Below, one piece after another: positions 25,289 to 32,596 of a stretch of 64,000 nt of DNA. The translations under genes were made by a program, and so were the position numbers. This stretch comes from Gammaproteobacteria bacterium (GTDB lineage Bacteria; Pseudomonadota; Gammaproteobacteria; GRL18), in contig WFNB01000069.1 in NCBI GenBank assembly GCA_015488755.1, positions 1 through 64,000 on the forward strand, read 5' to 3'. Each line of letters begins with the position of its first letter. Position 1 is the stretch's first letter. The notes beneath the pieces were generated by a model. That model was not told where the DNA came from, made no database searches, and saw nothing but the letters and a program-made list of their open reading frames with translations.

Positions 25289-27024
25289 TGCATTGCTTCC
25301 TTATCTTTTTTTTCTGTAACCGGTTGAAAGTGATCAATAATTAATAAGTCGTTTATAATACTTTGCCAACCATCATTGACCTCTTTACCTGTATCTTGCC
25401 AATACCACTTATTATTATTGGTTTTATCACTGCTTATTTTGTCCAGTAAACCTTCAAGTTCATTTATCTTGTCATTATCCAAACACAAATCTAATGCCCG
25501 ATTATAGAGACGTTCTGCTTCTGGTAAATCACCCGTGGCAAGATGCGTGGCAATTTGCCGCCATTTAGGCATGGCAACTGGGGTGTTTTTTTCATTACAG
25601 AGTGTGACTATCTGTTTAATCACTGACAGTTGTTGATAGTCAATTTCATCTTCAACAAAATAAGCTGAATAACCTAGCGTAATGTGGTCATTATTACTCA
25701 AAAGGTAGTGTTGTGATTGTTTATAGATATCATCAAAATCTGCTGCAATGGTGTTTGATAAACGATAAAATGCCAAAGCTGCTGGCCCTACTTGCTGGTC
25801 ATTAGCATTGACACTTTTGGTTAATTTTTTGGCATGTGAGCACAAGTCTTCAACCAGATGATGACTATTCGTAAAGGGGTGACTGGCCTTAGCATAAAGA
25901 ATGCCTCCACTTGCAGTCAGGTATTTTTTTAAATTATCGTTTTGTATATGCTGTTCAAACAGTGGCTTTAAAGCTATTTCTGATGCTATTTTAAATTCTT
26001 TACAGAATATATTGCTGTATTCTAAGGCTAAGTCTGCACGGCAAAAAAGTGTGACATCATCCCCTCCTAAAACAATGGGGCGCATGGGAACATAGAGCGT
26101 CTGACTATCTTTGCTTTTATAACTAGCAACATCATATAACCATTGTGTTGCTTTTTTTGCTGCCTTGATGGTCGCTTTATTTAAAGCATCGGAAAATAAC
26201 CGAAAGCCTTTGCGGTAATCTTCTGGCTCTTTATCACCCAGTTCATTTTTTAAGGCTCTTAGTAAAATGCCTAGTCCATTACCATCAATATGAACCAAAG
26301 CAATATCTTTAGTGGCATCACTGTTTTCTTTTAATCCTTTGGCTGAAAAGGCAAAATCATTTTCCAGATTGATTGGGTAATAAATCTTTCCTTTTAACCC
26401 ATCAGGTGTAAACCGATCTTGTAAAGCAGCACTGGTCCGCATTTCTAATGCCTGGTAGGCCTGACGGTGGTGTTCAATGTCTAAGTCAAAAGCATCATTG
26501 TCAAACTCCTCCTTCATGGCGGCTTTTTTGGCCAATGACGAAGGGGGTACAGCTGCCATTCCTGAGCGTTGATAGCGAGCACTGATAGCACTGGCAACAG
26601 GAAATTTTACCATTGGGCTATTGCGATCAGCGGCCAAATTCTGATGTGATTTTTCCATACTTTTATTCAGGCTTTCTGCACAATTCAAAGCATCTGTAAA
26701 TTCCAGTGAAGGAAATAGTTGCTGTACCGTCAGAGTCCAAAGGCTTCGCAATTTTATTAATGGCGATTCATTTTGACTATAGGCATAAAAAGCCCCTCCC
26801 TTACAGCGTAAAAAATAGATAACGTCTTCACTTGTGGGTGTTGTTAAGTCCATCAAATCAGATTTCAATCCAGCTTGATCGATGACTTGAGACAGCAGGC
26901 TTTGTTCTTCTGAATCAATGAAACGATCTAATCGCTCACTGGCTGAAATGACATCTTTTAGCTTTCCACTGGAAAAAAGATAGTTTTGGATGGATTTTGC
27001 CTCAAAAAGGTAGGTGAAAATCAT
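25285..27024 (-). CDS. cas10: Cas10 subunit with intact GGDD cyclase site and no evident HD domain
   Basis: The 579-residue protein has two palm-like segments. LVHIDGNGLG (244-252) is the first metal-binding segment, and IVLGGDDVTLF (317-327) holds the GGDD motif (320-323) that makes cyclic oligoadenylate from ATP. No HD motif is seen in the first 240 residues, and the protein is short next to HD-containing Cas10 (about 750-850 aa). It should therefore signal but probably not cut DNA by itself. The helical C-terminal end resembles domain D4. It is followed by Cas7 with a 4-bp overlap. Three CARF proteins and a ring nuclease in the window fit an active cyclase. Confidence 0.9.
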   Translation of the reverse strand: MIFTYLFEAKSIQNYLFSSGKLKDVISASERLDRFIDSEEQSLLSQVIDQAGLKSDLMDLTTPTSEDVIYFLRCKGGAFYAYSQNESPLIKLRSLWTLTVQQLFPSLEFTDALNCAESLNKSMEKSHQNLAADRNSPMVKFPVASAISARYQRSGMAAVPPSSLAKKAAMKEEFDNDAFDLDIEHHRQAYQALEMRTSAALQDRFTPDGLKGKIYYPINLENDFAFSAKGLKENSDATKDIALVHIDGNGLGILLRALKNELGDKEPEDYRKGFRLFSDALNKATIKAAKKATQWLYDVASYKSKDSQTLYVPMRPIVLGGDDVTLFCRADLALEYSNIFCKEFKIASEIALKPLFEQHIQNDNLKKYLTASGGILYAKASHPFTNSHHLVEDLCSHAKKLTKSVNANDQQVGPAALAFYRLSNTIAADFDDIYKQSQHYLLSNNDHITLGYSAYFVEDEIDYQQLSVIKQIVTLCNEKNTPVAMPKWRQIATHLATGDLPEAERLYNRALDLCLDNDKINELEGLLDKISSDKTNNNKWYWQDTGKEVNDGWQSIINDLLIIDHFQPVTEKKDKEAMQ

Positions 27025-27073
27025 AAATACTCCAGTATTCTCGTTATTATTTTTTATATAAACAAATTTGGAT

Positions 27074-28207
27074 TTATATCCATTTTTTCAAAAATTCATC
27101 TAAACGCTTTAAATCAGTAAACTGACAAACTTTTATTTTTTCATTTTTAGCTCTGGCCAACGCCGCTTTAGGTAGTTTTCTATAGGTGACTAACATGCCT
27201 TTTCCTTGTAGACCACCGAGTGTTTCTTTTAAGGTATCCAGTTTATAAATGGCATCACTGCCGGAGTCTTCTTCCTTCCATGATTTGGTTTTACATTCAA
27301 TAACATGAAAGTGATTATTGGATAAGAAGGCAACATCAAGCTCATTTCGGGTGCCACCATTAACCGCTTTCACTGCTACACTTTTTTGTAAATCTCTGAT
27401 TTCATCTTCAGTATTGTTGGCTCTGATGTTTCTTAATACATCAAATACATATTCCTCTAACCAGCCACCATTGGCAAAAAATCGTTTTTCTTCACTATTA
27501 AAAGTGAGCTTACGAGTGTTTTCTGAAAAATAACAAAACCCTTTATCTTCAAATAACTGCCTTAATGCTAAAAAGGATGAATTTTGAGTGTGTTTATCCA
27601 CTTCAGGTGATTCCAGCTTGGGATGACCTTCGGCTTTATTGGCGAGAAAATTCATCTTTGCCAATGGTTTTTCAAATTTCTCAATATTTTTTATCAGCTC
27701 CTTGGCCAGCTCAATGTTTTCAGTCGCAACCTTATTGGTGTCACCACTGATAAACTGATAGCCATACACCTGTAGAAAATCAGTCAGTTTAAGCCGGTCT
27801 TCAAGTAAGTGTGCTTCACGTTCTGATGGATTCATCCATAAAACTTTATCGTCATCCGGGTGAACATAGAAAACAGGCAAATCACCAATGACTGAATAAG
27901 CACCGATACTCATAGGCTTGGTACCACCTGTTGCATTTAATGCCAGTCCATCTGCATACTCTGTATCTAATAGTTCCAGTACTCTTTCCTGAATGTGTTC
28001 AATATCCCAGGCATCATTAATAGGCCATTGAATAACCTTTATGCCTCTTGGTTTGATAAACTGCTCTAACCATTGTGCTTTTTGCTGCATATCAGGACTG
28101 ATTAACAAAATGACTGTCTCAGGTGCAAAAGTCTTATCAATTAAAGGCGTTATATTCGGAATGGGTTGCCCAGATACCAGACACAGGTGACTCTTTATTT
28201 TATTCAT
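27074..28207 (-). CDS. Card1/Can2-like CARF nuclease (DUF1887 type)
   Basis: The 377-residue protein joins a CARF domain to a PD-(D/E)XK nuclease. The CARF loop is NATGGTKPM (91-99), close to the loop in Card1/Can2. The nuclease site is ELDVAFLSNNHFHVIECKTK (289-308), giving D291, E304 and K306 in the expected D-X(n)-E-X-K spacing. Such enzymes are switched on by cA4 and cut single-stranded or supercoiled DNA and RNA. Length matches single-chain Card1. It is the second gene of the cas operon, just after the ring nuclease and 49 bp before cas10. Confidence 0.9.
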   Translation of the reverse strand: MNKIKSHLCLVSGQPIPNITPLIDKTFAPETVILLISPDMQQKAQWLEQFIKPRGIKVIQWPINDAWDIEHIQERVLELLDTEYADGLALNATGGTKPMSIGAYSVIGDLPVFYVHPDDDKVLWMNPSEREAHLLEDRLKLTDFLQVYGYQFISGDTNKVATENIELAKELIKNIEKFEKPLAKMNFLANKAEGHPKLESPEVDKHTQNSSFLALRQLFEDKGFCYFSENTRKLTFNSEEKRFFANGGWLEEYVFDVLRNIRANNTEDEIRDLQKSVAVKAVNGGTRNELDVAFLSNNHFHVIECKTKSWKEEDSGSDAIYKLDTLKETLGGLQGKGMLVTYRKLPKAALARAKNEKIKVCQFTDLKRLDEFLKKWI

Positions 28208-28222
28208 TGAATTGTTCCAATA

Positions 28223-28546
28223 TTATTTTAAGTATTTCAACAAGCCTAATTCATAAGGCAGTGCTGCAATTTGTGCTTTATCCGTCAGAACTAAATTTTC
28301 TGGAAGTCTGCTTTTTAAGCTCAAAACAAGGGCTTTATCACCTCTTTCCATTGTAATCTGTATACGGTTCATTTCAATCTTTGTGTCTAATAAGTAAGAA
28401 AGAAATTCAGCACTGACCTGATGGCCTACCGCTGATATAAACCCTTGTGTTAATATTTTTTGTGCCTGTAAAACACTCAAAGGCCCTTCGTAATGCCATT
28501 GACCATAGCGGGTTAATATGGGAGTATTTAAAATATAAGTTTTCAA
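28223..28546 (-). CDS. crn2: DUF1874 ring nuclease (Crn2 / AcrIII-1 type)
   Basis: The 107-residue protein matches the DUF1874 family from end to end. YILNTPILTRYGQWHYEGPL opens it, GFISAVGHQVSAEFLSYLL follows, and NRIQITMERGDKALVL and YELGLL complete the pattern. H42 in AVGHQ stands where AcrIII-1 has its catalytic histidine. These enzymes open cA4 rings; viruses use them as anti-CRISPRs, and hosts use Crn2 to reset signalling. As first gene of a cas operon it is more likely the host form. The start is TTG 28546 with ribosome binding site GAGGTG, since no in-frame ATG occurs before the conserved core. The TTG overlaps the stop of a 25-codon frame upstream (TTGA). Confidence 0.9.
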   Translation of the reverse strand: MKTYILNTPILTRYGQWHYEGPLSVLQAQKILTQGFISAVGHQVSAEFLSYLLDTKIEMNRIQITMERGDKALVLSLKSRLPENLVLTDKAQIAALPYELGLLKYLK

Positions 28547-28620
28547 AGTGTCACCTCTTTTGTTTCAGGTTCATAGACATCATTTTCATTTTTTGTCTCT
28601 GTTTCTGTTTCTATTTGCAT
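28542..28620 (-). CDS. Possible 25-codon leader ORF before the ring nuclease
   Basis: ATG 28620 opens an acidic peptide that begins MQIETETETKNENDVYE and ends in EVTL. Its TGA overlaps the TTG start of the ring nuclease, the arrangement seen in translational coupling. The ribosome binding site of the leader itself is weak. The Thr-Glu repeat arises from a simple-sequence stretch. It could be a leader that feeds ribosomes to a weak TTG start, or a chance frame. Confidence 0.3.
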
Positions 28621-28661
28621 TGGTAAGAATTCTATCAATAAAATATAAATCAAGAGTAATA

Positions 28662-28673
28662 GGCAAGCTTGTC
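28662..28673. promoter_or_regulatory. Palindrome before the cas operon, candidate operator (copy 3)
   Basis: GGCAAGCTTGTC matches the perfect dyad at 4457-4468 in 11 of 12 positions, and the bases beyond it (TAATTTGTC) also resemble those beyond copy 1. It lies 116 bp before the ring-nuclease start. On the coding strand it overlaps a possible -35 TTGCCT, with TATTTT or TTTTAT about 16-17 bp downstream, so a bound repressor would block the cas promoter. Confidence 0.5.
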
Positions 28674-28789
28674 TAATTTGTCTCTGCCAACCAACATGGT
28701 TAATGGTCTTGATACCATATCACGCCAAAGTGTTCGTATCATTCCTATCTATAGGATAATTGCACTGACAAACACTTTTAATAAGGTAT

Positions 28790-29758
28790 TTATTCTAATC
28801 TTGCTTTTCGGTTATTAAGCACATCAATAAATTGTTGTTGGCGGATTGGGTCTAAATGACTGTGCTGGATCAGAGATAGGATTTTATCGGTTTTATCAGT
28901 CAGAGCATGAATGCTTTTATGGATAAACTTTTCACTGAGTCCCACACTCAGACCCAGCTCAATAAAATCAGCCTGATAATAATAGCCATTGCCCATTTGA
29001 TTAAAACAGGCTGTTTCTTTATGCTCAGGCAACATGGATAAGGCCATAACAGAAGCATTGACACCATAGAGAGCTGTGTTTAAATAATCGTATAAAGGTG
29101 TCAGCATAATCCCTTTTGGAGTGTAAAGCAGACTAATATTTTTCAGATGCAAATCATCATTACCAATCAAATAGGCAAAGACTAATCGTTTAAAAAACTC
29201 TGCGGACAGATGCAAACCGTTGGCAATGGTGATTAAGTCCAATAAGACTTGTTGGTATGAGTATTCATATTTACTATTACTCGTAAGTTTGGCTAGCCCC
29301 ATGGCTTGCATTAAATCTTCCTGATGTATTTTTTGCTGCGTCTGTTCATTTTCATGTTCATTAGTACGTTGTCGATCAAAGCGTTTAATGGCAAAAACAA
29401 GACTATCATCAGTAAAATTAAGCAAGGCAACTGGAGGCGTTTCAAATTTGAGCATTTTGGCTATTTGTAGACACAGATGTTCATTTTCTGCTGCTTGTGG
29501 AAATGTCTGAGGCGATGGTTTTAGAATATAATCACCACCTGAGGCTGTAATGACCAGTTGTTTATCCTTCACATTCATTTGCATCTTCACCTGAGCCCCT
29601 GAGATGCTAAAGCCTGCAACATGAGCTGGTGCATTTTGATAAAATTCACTGGCAGTCATCGGAATAAGTGGATCAACACCGGTTTGATCAAAGAACTGCT
29701 TTAAACAACGGCTATGATAACGGCTTTCAGCTTTTTTCAGGCAAATTTGACAATTCAA
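28790..29758 (-). CDS. hipT: HipT toxin kinase of a HipBST system
   Basis: The 322-residue protein is a HipA-type Ser/Thr kinase lacking the N-terminal subdomain, which is supplied by the separate hipS gene. SISGAQVK (51-58) is the glycine-rich loop with the double-serine SIS that HipT autophosphorylates. IKRFDRQ holds the ATP-region charged residues, GNDDLHLKN is the catalytic loop, and PLYDYLNT the metal-binding segment. A Cys2-His-Cys cluster at the N-terminus (C3, C6, H15, C18) may bind zinc. The best-known HipT phosphorylates tryptophanyl-tRNA synthetase; the target here is not known. It overlaps hipS by 32 bp. All catalytic motifs are intact. Confidence 0.88.
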   Translation of the reverse strand: MNCQICLKKAESRYHSRCLKQFFDQTGVDPLIPMTASEFYQNAPAHVAGFSISGAQVKMQMNVKDKQLVITASGGDYILKPSPQTFPQAAENEHLCLQIAKMLKFETPPVALLNFTDDSLVFAIKRFDRQRTNEHENEQTQQKIHQEDLMQAMGLAKLTSNSKYEYSYQQVLLDLITIANGLHLSAEFFKRLVFAYLIGNDDLHLKNISLLYTPKGIMLTPLYDYLNTALYGVNASVMALSMLPEHKETACFNQMGNGYYYQADFIELGLSVGLSEKFIHKSIHALTDKTDKILSLIQHSHLDPIRQQQFIDVLNNRKARLE

Positions 29759-30068
29759 TGGTCACTGCTCCTGCTAGGTCATGACCATTTTTAAGCAATA
29801 GTGCAAAGTGGTCTGTTTTATCAATCTGTTGTGTTTTTGACTGCAAATCTAACAACCAGCCTTCACTTAGCAAGCCAGTAAAATAAGGGAATAAAATCGC
29901 ACTGCTAAACACAGCGTGTTGCAAAGGCAAGCTATAACTCAGAGGGATTCCAGTGCTGACAAGGTAGGTTTTATCATATTGAAAACTAAACCCTGTTTGA
30001 TGGCGGATTAATTGCCCAGCTAATTGTTTGAACATATAGACATTGGCGATTGCTATGGCTTGAGACAT
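29727..30068 (-). CDS. hipS: HipS, small HipA-N-like antitoxin of HipBST
   Basis: The 113-residue protein equals the N-terminal subdomain of HipA. FQYDKTYLVS and PLSYSLPLQH lead into a FPYFTGLLSEGWLLDL motif, ending in LLKNGHDLAGAV. In HipBST systems this piece is a separate protein that neutralises the HipT kinase, unlike in classical HipBA. It overlaps hipB by 16 bp and hipT by 32 bp. I considered a frameshifted hipA, but the order B-S-T, the long overlaps and a clean start in each gene favour a true three-gene system. Confidence 0.85.
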   Translation of the reverse strand: MSQAIAIANVYMFKQLAGQLIRHQTGFSFQYDKTYLVSTGIPLSYSLPLQHAVFSSAILFPYFTGLLSEGWLLDLQSKTQQIDKTDHFALLLKNGHDLAGAVTIELSNLPEKS

Positions 30069-30352
30069 AATTGCACACCCAGTACATTGAGCACGGCCAA
30101 CAAAGTCTCTTTGGTATAGTTGCCCTCTGGTGTCTCTATGTTTTTATAGGTTGTCAATGAAATATCAGCCAAATCTGCCACGGCCTGCTGAGTCATTTTC
30201 AGCATTTGCCGTTTTGTTTTAATCACACGGTGCAGTTCACTGATTGGCTCAACTTGATGAGTCTGTAGTGTCAGTAAAATATCATCTGATTTATGCTGAA
30301 GTTGTTTTAATAGTGCTTGGAAATCACTTATATTAGACATTATAATTACCAT
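30053..30352 (-). CDS. hipB: HipB, Xre-type helix-turn-helix repressor
   Basis: The 99-residue protein has an Xre-type DNA-binding domain near its C-terminus: IKTKRQMLKMTQQAVADLAD, then ISLTTYKNIE, then TLLAVLNVLGVQL. HipB represses the operon and helps hold the toxin in an inactive complex. The first ATG (30352) is used here; a second at 30340 (MSNISD) is equally possible. Upstream lie three TATTGACT half sites that probably form its operator. It is the first gene of the leftward hipBST operon. Confidence 0.85.
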   Translation of the reverse strand: MVIIMSNISDFQALLKQLQHKSDDILLTLQTHQVEPISELHRVIKTKRQMLKMTQQAVADLADISLTTYKNIETPEGNYTKETLLAVLNVLGVQLCLKP

Positions 30353-30405
30353 TTTTCTTGTTTATACGAACATATAGCTTTTATAATAGACATGGAAACA
30401 AAACA

Positions 30406-30461
30406 AGTCAATATATTGGCTATTTATTGACTATTTTTAAATAATATTTGTTTTATTGACT
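30406..30461. promoter_or_regulatory. Candidate HipB operator with three half sites
   Basis: AGTCAATA (30406-30413) and TATTGACT (30425-30432) form a perfect 8-bp inverted repeat with an 11-bp gap, and TATTGACT recurs at 30454-30461. They lie 54-109 bp before hipB. HipB-type repressors bind spaced palindromes in their own promoter, so autoregulation is likely. Confidence 0.5.
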
Positions 30462-30588
30462 TATTTATAACTATTGGCAGGATACTTGATATAAAAATGT
30501 CGCCAGTAAAGCAAAATGATCGGAAGGCATTTGATTATTTTTATCCGGCTCATTGCCTTTCGGCTTAAGCTGTAGCTAAAAAAGTGAT

Positions 30589-30912
30589 GTGTTAACAGCT
30601 GATGAAATTTTAGTCAAATTTGCTAAGATATTTCAGGACAGCACTCGTGCTAGCGATATTTGTGTTCATTGGGGGGGGGGAGAAGAGTTTGTTGCTGTGT
30701 TGCCAAAAACAACACAAAATCAGGCATATGAAATTGCTGAGCGTATCCGAATCGGTTTACAAACATCTCAATTTTTCTCCGATGAAGAAATTACCTGTTC
30801 TATTGGTGTCACTCAGAAAAAAATCTCTGAGAAAGAAATTGAACTCTTTGATCGAGTTGATTATCTTATGTACAAAGCAAAAAACCTAGGCCGCAACATA
30901 ACCTGCCAATAA
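30589..30912 (+). pseudogene. Diguanylate cyclase fragment (C-terminal part of a GGDEF domain)
   Basis: The frame encodes 107 residues that begin inside a GGDEF domain: LTADEILVKFAKIF, then HWGGGEEFVAVLP, ending in the standard GVT...VDYLMYKAKNLGRN tail. Everything before this, including the substrate-binding first half and any sensor domain, is absent. The signature reads GGGEEF rather than GGEEF, caused by a run of ten G (30671-30680). GGDEF proteins make cyclic di-GMP; this one cannot. It stands alone between hipB and nuoN and is most likely debris at the edge of the accessory block. Confidence 0.75.
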
Positions 30913-30968
30913 GCTTTTGAGCACATTCAGGAGAAGCACCTGATGCTCTATTCAAACATTATTAAATA

Positions 30969-30990
30969 GGCATCTTATCATCAAGATGCC
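30969..30990. terminator. Stem-loop after nuoN
   Basis: GGCATCTT (30969-30976) and AAGATGCC (30983-30990) form a perfect 8-bp stem with a 6-nt loop, 12 bp beyond the nuoN stop. On the minus strand it is followed by TATTTAAT rather than a run of T, so as a terminator it is only moderate. Its position at the end of a 15-kb operon supports the call. Confidence 0.45.
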
Positions 30991-31001
30991 AAGCCACTTA
31001 G

Positions 31002-32444
31002 CTAAATAAATGCACTCACACATAAGGTGATCAGAGCCGTTGGATAAAGTCCTAAGGCAAGAATAGCCATACCATTGACACTAAGAGTTAGACGAATATC
31101 CATACTCGCTTGGATGGGGGTGTTATCAATCGGCTTATCAAAATAAACAGCTTTAATTACCCTAAGATAATAAAAAGCACCAACAACAGAGGCGAGTACA
31201 CCAACAATTGCTAGTCCTAAAAAGCCACTATTGACTGCTTCTTGTAAAACTGCAATCTTTGCCCAAAAGCCAAGAAAGGGAGGTACGCCAGCCATAGAAA
31301 GCATAATGGCCATCATAATGAAGGCAAACCAAGGACTTTTTTGATTCAAGCCTTTAAAATCTTCGATATTTTCCGCTTCAAAACCAGCACGGCTTAAAAG
31401 CACAATCATGCCAAAACCTGCAACACTCATAATTGCATAGACAATAGCATAGAACATAGAAGCACCATAACCTGCCTGAGTACCTGCAATAACGCCCATA
31501 AGGATAAAACCAACATGTGAGATAGTTGAGTAAGCAAGCATCCTCTTGATATTCGTCTGTGCAATAGCCACGACATTACCAAATACCATTGATAATATGG
31601 ATAATATGATTAATATCATTTGCCAATCCGCTTGCATACCGACTAAACCATCGACTAATAGACGATACATCATAGCAAAGGCAGCAATTTTAGGCGCACT
31701 GGCAATATAAAGCGTCACGGATGTAGGTGAGCCATGATAAACGTCTGGCATCCACATATGAAAAGGCACGGCACCCAGTTTAAAAGCAATGCCTAAGATA
31801 ATAAAGACTAAACCAAAACTCATAACCACTCGATCGGCACCTGAAACAGCCGATTTAATGCTTGCCAAATCAAGAGAGCCGGTAACACCATAGACCATCG
31901 ACATACCATATAGCAACATGCCCGATGCGATAGCACCTAGAATGAAATATTTCATGGCCGCTTCAGAAGCAACAATAGAATCACGTTGCATGGCAATCAT
32001 GGCATACATGGATAATGATAATAGTTCCAAACCAAGATATACGGTTAAAAAATTACCTGCTGATACCATAACCATCATACCTAAGACACCAAAGAGACCT
32101 AAGGTAAAATACTCACCTTTGTAAATATTTCGATCTTTTAAATAGTCTTTAGCATAAATAAATACTGCAATCACGATAATACAAATAGCCATTTTTAGTA
32201 TGCTGGCCATTGGATCAAGAATAAAGGAACCATTAAATGTTGAGATACTCTGTTCAGGAAAAGTAGCAAAACAAAGCAGAGCACTGCTCATTAATGTGAT
32301 TAATGACAGGATATAAGTCGCTCCCCTGCTTTCATCCTTTAAAAATAAGTCAATGATCATAATGACACACACCATCGAGAGCAGGAAAATTTCCGGCATG
32401 GCGGGCATAAAATCAGGTATTACAAAATTTGTATTTTGAAGCAT
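31002..32444 (-). CDS. nuoN: NADH-quinone oxidoreductase subunit N
   Basis: The 480-residue protein is a membrane antiporter-like subunit of respiratory complex I with about 14 predicted helices. LFGVLGMMVMVSAGNFLTVYL, with the conserved glutamate in LGLELLSLSMYA, then KYFILGAIASG and FKLGAVPFHMWMPDVYHGSP, are family signatures; the Lys and Glu residues within helices carry protons. Length fits NuoN. It is the last gene of the nuo operon, 152 bp after nuoM, and is followed by a stem-loop. No abnormal features were seen. Confidence 0.97.
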   Translation of the reverse strand: MLQNTNFVIPDFMPAMPEIFLLSMVCVIMIIDLFLKDESRGATYILSLITLMSSALLCFATFPEQSISTFNGSFILDPMASILKMAICIIVIAVFIYAKDYLKDRNIYKGEYFTLGLFGVLGMMVMVSAGNFLTVYLGLELLSLSMYAMIAMQRDSIVASEAAMKYFILGAIASGMLLYGMSMVYGVTGSLDLASIKSAVSGADRVVMSFGLVFIILGIAFKLGAVPFHMWMPDVYHGSPTSVTLYIASAPKIAAFAMMYRLLVDGLVGMQADWQMILIILSILSMVFGNVVAIAQTNIKRMLAYSTISHVGFILMGVIAGTQAGYGASMFYAIVYAIMSVAGFGMIVLLSRAGFEAENIEDFKGLNQKSPWFAFIMMAIMLSMAGVPPFLGFWAKIAVLQEAVNSGFLGLAIVGVLASVVGAFYYLRVIKAVYFDKPIDNTPIQASMDIRLTLSVNGMAILALGLYPTALITLCVSAFI

Positions 32445-32596
32445 TGTTTTTTTACTCTAGTCCTATTTTCGGCTCAACTATTGTTACTTAGCCTTTTACT
32501 TAGCCATTTTTAATTTACTACTTCAGTTTCACTATTATTAGCTTAACTGCTTTTGTACAGCACATGTAGTAATAAAATTAATTGAATAATACAAAA

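Noticed and set aside
28790-30068. A single hipA gene broken by a frameshift
   Set aside because: Order B-S-T, separate starts, long overlaps and the SIS loop fit the known three-gene HipBST type better.
14256-31000. cas1, cas2 or a reverse transcriptase with the type III-D operon
   Set aside because: All frames in the block are explained by other genes and none shows Cas1, Cas2 or RT motifs.
1-31000. The block as a prophage or integrative element
   Set aside because: No integrase, phage structural gene or attachment repeat was found; only an IS66 end and small repeats are seen.
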